Below, piece by piece: positions 60,076 to 64,000 of a stretch of DNA of 64,000 nucleotides. The stretch lies in contig CAWDVK010000013.1 of assembly GCA_963805715.1 (NCBI GenBank), positions 124,001 through 188,000 of the forward strand, given 5' to 3'. The position numbers and the translations under genes are program-made. This DNA is from CAWDVK01 sp963805715 (lineage in GTDB: Bacteria; Actinomycetota; Actinomycetes; Streptosporangiales; Streptosporangiaceae). A model generated the notes under the pieces. It had not been told where the DNA came from. It ran no database searches and was given only the letters and a program-made list of their open reading frames with translations. Within the stretch, counting starts at the first letter, position 1. Every line of letters begins with the position of its first letter.

Positions 60076-60720
60076 GTGCCGGATGACAGGGCAGCGCCGG
60101 GCCTGGCCGTCCCAGTGCCCGGCGCGCAGCCAAAGCAGCGCCGGCCGGGCCGTCCGCGCAGCGATCAGGCCGACCGGGCCATCATTGACGCGGCGCTGGA
60201 ACTGTTCGCCGAGGGCGGCCCGGACGGGCTCTCTATCGAGCAGGTAGCCGCCAGGGCCGGGGTCGGCAAGGCCACGATCTACCGGCGCTGGCCGGCCAAG
60301 GAAGACCTGCTGCTGGACGCCCTGGATGCGCTCGGCGACCTGAAGACGCCGCTGCCCGCGCCGAAGGGAAAGTCGGTGCGCTCTGACCTGATCACGCTGC
60401 TGGAGGCCATGTGCCGCGATTCGGCCGACCCCCGCCGCTCGCGCGGATTCGCGCTGCTGCAGGGCGAGGGACGGCGGTATCCGCGGCTGATGTCCCGCTA
60501 TGCGGAGACCGTGGCCGGGCCGCGCCGGGAGGCCCTGCGCTCCGTGCTGCGCCGCGGCGTCGCCACCGGCGAGCTGCGCGAGGACACCGATGTCGAGGCC
60601 GCCGTGCTGCTGCTCAGCGGCGCGGTGCTGGCCCAGGGCAGGCCCGGTCAGGCCCGCCCCGACGCCCGCTACGCCCGGCGTGCGGTGGATGAGCTGCTGC
60701 GGGGCCTGGCGGCCCGGTAA
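60076..60720 (+). CDS. TetR-family transcriptional regulator
   Basis: The start is GTG 60076, with GGGGGGA upstream; the ATG at 59931 would place the operator inside the gene. The 214-residue product has a basic arm (KQRRPGRPRSDQADRAII) and the TetR helix-turn-helix (AALELFAEGGPDGLSIEQVAARAGVGKATIYRRWPAKEDLL). A C-terminal ligand-binding domain of the TetR_C_11-like type follows (SRGFALLQGEGRRYPRLMSRY, VLRRGVATGELREDTDVEAAVLLLSGAVL). The ligand is unknown. The 23-bp inverted repeat about 64 bases upstream is its likely operator. Confidence 0.9.
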   Translation: MPDDRAAPGLAVPVPGAQPKQRRPGRPRSDQADRAIIDAALELFAEGGPDGLSIEQVAARAGVGKATIYRRWPAKEDLLLDALDALGDLKTPLPAPKGKSVRSDLITLLEAMCRDSADPRRSRGFALLQGEGRRYPRLMSRYAETVAGPRREALRSVLRRGVATGELREDTDVEAAVLLLSGAVLAQGRPGQARPDARYARRAVDELLRGLAAR

Positions 60721-60899
60721 CGGCCCGCGCCGCGCCAGCCGCCGGGACAGGCCGTCCCGGCCAGGCCAGGCTGACTCCTCCCTTCCATGGCTGCTGGGCC
60801 GGCCATGGCTGCCGGGTCTGCCAGGGCCGGCCACGGGCTGGCGGAGCCGGCGACGGGCTGCCGGGCCGGCCCTGATTAAGCTCGGCAGGGGAGGAAGAG

Positions 60900-61538
60900 A
60901 TGCGGCTGACTAAGCTCGGGCACTCGTGCGTCCGGCTGGAGAAGGACGGCGCGACCCTCGTCATCGACCCCGGCATCTGGAGCGGCCCCGGCGCGCTGGA
61001 CGGCGCGAGCGCCGTCCTGGTGACCCACGAGCACCCGGATCATCTCGACGCGGACGCCATCGGGGCGGCGCTGACGGCCAGCAGCGAGCTCGAGCTGTGG
61101 TCGAACGCCTCCGTGGCGTCCCGGTTCGCCGGCTTCGGCGACCGCGCGCACCAGGTCGGGCACGGTGACACGTTCACCGCCGCAGGCTTCGACGTGCACG
61201 TATACGGCGAGAAACATGCCCTGATCCACCGGGATATCCCGATCATCGCCAACACCGGGTTCGCCGTCGACGGCCAGGTCTTTCACCCTGGTGACGCGCT
61301 GACCGAGCCGGAGGACCGGATCCCCACGCTGCTGGTGCCGGTGAACGCCCCGTGGCTGAAGATCGGGGAGATGATCGACTACGCGAGGGCCGTTTCGCCT
61401 GAGCGCGGATTCGCCATCCATGACTCGCTGATGAACGAGAACGGGCTGAACCTGATCGGGAACCTGCTGCCGCTCGCGCAGGCACCGGGCGGCGGACCCG
61501 TCACCCGGCTGGAGCCTGGCACCAGCGTGGAACTCTAG
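60900..61538 (+). CDS. UlaG-like MBL-fold metallo-hydrolase
   Basis: The 212-residue product starts at ATG 60900 with RBS GGGGAGGAAGAG. It has the UlaG/RNase-Z-like MBL pattern: LTKLGHSCVRLEKDGATLVIDPG, VLVTHEHPDHLDADAI (HxHxDH), IANTGFAVDGQVFHPGDALTEPE (Asp) and GFAIHDSLMNENGL (His). Such proteins are metal-dependent hydrolases with unknown substrates in actinobacteria. It lies 180 bases after tetR and may be a target of it, which position alone cannot prove. Confidence 0.88.
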   Translation: MRLTKLGHSCVRLEKDGATLVIDPGIWSGPGALDGASAVLVTHEHPDHLDADAIGAALTASSELELWSNASVASRFAGFGDRAHQVGHGDTFTAAGFDVHVYGEKHALIHRDIPIIANTGFAVDGQVFHPGDALTEPEDRIPTLLVPVNAPWLKIGEMIDYARAVSPERGFAIHDSLMNENGLNLIGNLLPLAQAPGGGPVTRLEPGTSVEL

Positions 61539-61601
61539 ACAGCGCCCGGCTCGGGCCGCGCCGGCGCGACAGGCCGCGAAGGCGGTGGCCGGCCACCTCG
61601 C

Positions 61602-62549
61602 TCAGGGGATCAGCGCGATCTTGCCGGTCACATGGCCCCCCATGATCGCGCGATGCGCGTCGGCCACGCCGGCCAGCGGGAACGTCTGCGTGACGAACAC
61701 CCGCAGCGAGCCGTCCCCGGCCAGCCGGGCCAGCTCGAGCCGGGCAGCGTCGCGGATCTCGGTGCCCGGATCCGCGCCCGGGCCGTTGCCGAGCACCTTG
61801 ATGCCGGCCTCGCCGCCGCGCGCGAAGGCCGCGATGGTGGCGATCCTCGCGCGGTCGCTGACCAGCGCGAGCGATACGTCGACGGCCTCGTCGGTGCCGA
61901 TCAGGTCGAGCGCGGCATCGACCCCGTCCGGCGCGGCGGCGCGGACCCGGCCGGCCAGGCCGTCACCGTACGCCACGGGATGTGCCCCGAGCTCACGCAG
62001 CAGGTCGTGCCGCGCCGGGCTCGCCGTGCCGATGACCGTCGCGCCGCGAGCGACGGCCAGCTGCACGGCCATCAGGCCGACGCCCCCCGACGCGCTGTTG
62101 ATCAGCACGGTGTCCCCTGCCTGCACCTTCGTCGCGGCCAGGGCGTGCCAGGCCGTGGCGCCGGTCAGCATCAGCCCGGCCGCCTGCGCCCAGTCCAGCG
62201 CGGCGGGCCTGGGCACAAGTGCCGAACCCGGGACGGTGAGCTCGGCAGCATAGGCGCCGGGGGCACGGTAGGCGATGACCTCATCGCCGGGCGCGATCGG
62301 GCCCGCCGGGCCAGCAGCGCCGGGGCCCGCGGCGGTCACCACGCCGGCGGCCTCCGAGCCCAGCCGCATCGGCAGTTTCGACGGATCGGTGCCGAACGCC
62401 CCGCTGTAGACCTTGTAGTCAATCGGGTTGACGCCGGCGGCCCGGACCTCGATCCGCGCCTCGCCAGGCCCGGGTTCCGCAACGGGCTGGTCGGTGACGG
62501 ACAGGACCTCGGGGCCACCGTATGCGGTGGCGATCACGACTGATGGCAT
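61602..62549 (-). CDS. NADPH:quinone oxidoreductase / zinc-free alcohol dehydrogenase family
   Basis: The 315-residue product starts at ATG 62549. It is a medium-chain dehydrogenase of the quinone-reductase type: EARIEVRAAGVNPIDYKVYSG, LGSEAAGVVTAAGPGA, then the NADPH site VQAGDTVLINSASGGVGLMAVQLAVARGATVIGTAS and DGVDAALDLIGTDEAVD. The catalytic zinc cysteines are absent. It reduces quinones or enones. It is convergent with the UlaG-like gene. A longer frame to 62657 has no family match. Confidence 0.88.
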   Translation of the reverse strand: MPSVVIATAYGGPEVLSVTDQPVAEPGPGEARIEVRAAGVNPIDYKVYSGAFGTDPSKLPMRLGSEAAGVVTAAGPGAAGPAGPIAPGDEVIAYRAPGAYAAELTVPGSALVPRPAALDWAQAAGLMLTGATAWHALAATKVQAGDTVLINSASGGVGLMAVQLAVARGATVIGTASPARHDLLRELGAHPVAYGDGLAGRVRAAAPDGVDAALDLIGTDEAVDVSLALVSDRARIATIAAFARGGEAGIKVLGNGPGADPGTEIRDAARLELARLAGDGSLRVFVTQTFPLAGVADAHRAIMGGHVTGKIALIP

Positions 62550-62924
62550 GCTCCCCGCAACACCGCTGGCGTGCCAGAGCATTCCTGCGGGCGCCGGCGC
62601 TTGTGATCGCGCCAGGGGCGAGTGAACGTCAGCCGGGGCATCCGCCTCTCGCGACAATGCCGGCCTGGCCGCCGGGGTAAGCGCCGTTAGCTTAAGCCCG
62701 CAACCGCCGGCATCCGGCCCACATGATCACGCCGGACGGCGCCGGCTGCCCTGCCGCTTAGCCGTACCCGCTGAAATCCCGGTCAGCTCTGCTCCCAGCA
62801 GCTTTGCTGCAGTTTTTGTCATGTTTCGACAATTCTGGACCGGTTCTCTTCTCGCATTGCCCGCCCGTGTTTGCAAGCCTGCAGGTGTCCGCGCCGGCGG
62901 GCGTTCGGGAAGGGAAACAGAGCC
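62550..62924. other. 375-bp divergent intergenic region
   Basis: No ORF is supported. A short inverted repeat TTGTC (62816-62820) / GACAA (62828-62832) lies in an AT-richer stretch that may be a promoter for the plus-strand gene at 62925. A weak RBS (AAGGGA) precedes that gene. Confidence 0.35.
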
Positions 62925-63797
62925 GTGAGCAAGACAGCAGCTTCGCACGAGCAGGCACGGCGGCCCGCGAGCAACGGCGCCGCCTGGCGCAGTGACCAGC
63001 CGCCCGGATGGGGGCTGCCTGAGGTAATGCCCGAGATTCTCGCCTGCAACAGCTCCAGCAAGGCGCAGGAGGAACTCTGGGCGCGCACCAGGCAGGCAGC
63101 AGACATGGCGGGCCAGGCCGCCGCAGACGCACGGGCTGCCGACGCCGAGAGGGAAGAAGCCGAGATCGAGTACAGGACCGTCCGGGCCGAGCATCCGGAG
63201 CGGCCCGCCCCGCGTCCGCGGCAGTGGCTGATCGCTGCCGGCGCGCTGGGCCTGGACGGAGTGGCGTGCTACTTCGCCGCCGAGGCACTCGGCGGCGGCG
63301 AGCTGCAAACGCTGGCCTGGGCCGCGCTCTTCGTCGCCTTGCTCGGCGTGGGAGAGCTGATGCTCGACCACTTCTGTGACGGTCACCAGGCAGCGTGGCG
63401 CGCAATCATGCTGGCCCTCGGCGGCTTCATCGCGCTGCTGGGGGTGCTGCGCTTTTCCTTTCTGGCCACCGTCGGCGCCGAAGGCCTGATCGCCGCCCTG
63501 GCCGGAGCGAGCTTGTTCACCGTCGCCACGGCCGGATTCGTGATCACCGGCTACCGAGCGCTGCGCACAGCGGAATCCGGGCCAGCATGGAAGGCCCGGC
63601 GGCGGGTGGGCAGCTGTGGCAGGAACGCAGCAGCCGCACACCGCAGGCTCGGACGGCAGATAGCCGTGCGCGACCGGCTAGCGCGCGCCTACCTCAGCCG
63701 GATCAGGCCACGGCTGGCGCAGACATCCGCTGTCGGCCAGCTGTCAGCGGCGGAGCAAGCGGTCTGGGCGCACCTCGTGGGCGAGAACCTGTCATGA
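62925..63797 (+). CDS. Membrane protein with N-terminal coiled coil, unknown function
   Basis: The 290-residue product starts at GTG 62925. An N-terminal soluble segment (about residues 1-95) contains an Ala/Glu/Arg-rich helix (EELWARTRQAADMAGQAAADARAADAEREEAEIEYRTV) likely to be a coiled coil. Four membrane segments follow (WLIAAGALGLDGVACYFAAEAL, TLAWAALFVALLGVGELML, IMLALGGFIALLGVLRF, LIAALAGASLFTVATAGFVI), then a basic C-terminal region. I do not recognise a family. Its stop overlaps the next gene's start (ATGA), so they are coexpressed. Confidence 0.7.
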   Translation: MSKTAASHEQARRPASNGAAWRSDQPPGWGLPEVMPEILACNSSSKAQEELWARTRQAADMAGQAAADARAADAEREEAEIEYRTVRAEHPERPAPRPRQWLIAAGALGLDGVACYFAAEALGGGELQTLAWAALFVALLGVGELMLDHFCDGHQAAWRAIMLALGGFIALLGVLRFSFLATVGAEGLIAALAGASLFTVATAGFVITGYRALRTAESGPAWKARRRVGSCGRNAAAAHRRLGRQIAVRDRLARAYLSRIRPRLAQTSAVGQLSAAEQAVWAHLVGENLS

Positions 63798-64000
63798 CAG
63801 GGCGCTGCGCTCTCGCAGTCCGCGCGCTGGCCGCGGCGGTGATGCTGGCTGCATGGAGGGCCAGCAACCAGGCACCAGTGCGGGCCGCCGCTCTCGAGCA
63901 ACTCGCAGAGGAATATGTCATATCCAGGCGTTTGCCTGCCGCCGGGCGTATCGCCGAGATAAAGGCGCTGCTGCAGGACGGCATCGCCGAGTTCGCCCGA
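63794..64000 (+). CDS. Unidentified protein, 5' part (cut by window end)
   Basis: ATG 63794 in an ATGA overlap opens a frame that runs off the window after 69 codons. It begins MTGRCALAVRALAAAVMLAAW (weak signal/anchor) and continues with a helical region ending DGIAEFAR. The overlap with the membrane protein suggests a two-gene unit. Family unknown. Confidence 0.6.
   Translation, partial: MTGRCALAVRALAAAVMLAAWRASNQAPVRAAALEQLAEEYVISRRLPAAGRIAEIKALLQDGIAEFAR

Noticed and set aside
1..64000. tRNA, rRNA or integrase/att structures
   Set aside because: None was recognised on reading; short or degenerate tRNA genes cannot be excluded without a covariance-model scan.

Overview
The window is very GC-rich DNA with GTG/TTG starts, dense ATGA/GTGA stop-start overlaps, an F420-dependent NADPH reductase (npdG), a PadR gene, a NYN/LOTUS-type protein and many actinobacterial DUF families. 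It looks like a chromosomal segment of a soil actinomycete. The lineage (Streptosporangiales/Trebonia-like or similar) is inference. No rRNA, tRNA or CRISPR array was found.

Layout. 1-8.9 kb is a scarred accessory region: a membrane glycosyltransferase whose 3' end runs into antisense TPR-gene DNA, a frameshifted TPR-protein fragment, a GNAT with a deviant C-terminus, a frameshifted IS110-family transposase, a VOC protein, a GH15 glucoamylase-like gene, a frameshifted and truncated IS1182-like transposase, and remnants of a PelF-like glycosyltransferase and a spherulation-family-4/GH114-like protein. 8.9-12.2 kb (minus) holds an SMP-30 lactonase-like gene, a gabT-type aminotransferase and a secreted lysozyme-like/ricin-lectin protein. 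12.4-18.2 kb (plus) is a beta-ketoadipate (protocatechuate) cluster: pobA reduced to its two ends, intact pcaB-pcaC-pcaI-pcaJ-pcaH-pcaG, then a shredded pcaD. 18.4-26.8 kb holds a NYN/LOTUS protein, a PadR-membrane protein pair with a 16-bp palindromic operator, DUF2252, a small membrane protein, DUF389, a PPK2 kinase, a 22-bp orphan palindrome with an O-methyltransferase remnant, and DUF2237. 26.9-38.7 kb holds an amidohydrolase, a Tat-exported purple acid phosphatase, an HD oxygenase behind an internally deleted 2OG-oxygenase gene, 2-oxoacid dehydrogenase E1 alpha/beta, a lipase, an ABC exporter operon and a membrane-anchored esterase. 39-49 kb holds an esterase, a lipoprotein, an MFS pump with a fused winged-helix domain, a 17-bp tandem repeat starting at the pump's stop codon, a FAD oxidase, LapA, MBL, DUF1707, DAG-kinase-like, cutA and histidine phosphatase genes. 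49.3-64 kb holds an MmpL remnant beside a full MmpL, map with a divergent 57-aa gene, a three-member YbjQ-like array, npdG, eight perfect 21-bp repeats, a K+ channel, frameshifted panB, a TetR gene with an inverted-repeat operator, an UlaG-like hydrolase, a quinone oxidoreductase, and a membrane-protein gene overlapping a partial gene at the window end.

Common theme. Many genes are broken in ways that can be read directly. pobA and tmpA keep their start and stop ends and lost the middle. Others differ by a single base (IS110 transposase, panB, a YbjQ paralogue). This is either real decay of accessory functions or, for the single-base cases, uncorrected indels in the assembly; panB makes the second explanation worth testing first. 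In the aromatic pathway, ring cleavage through CoA transfer is intact here. The entry enzyme (pobA) and the enol-lactonase (pcaD) are lost, so the pathway needs replacements elsewhere or is dying.
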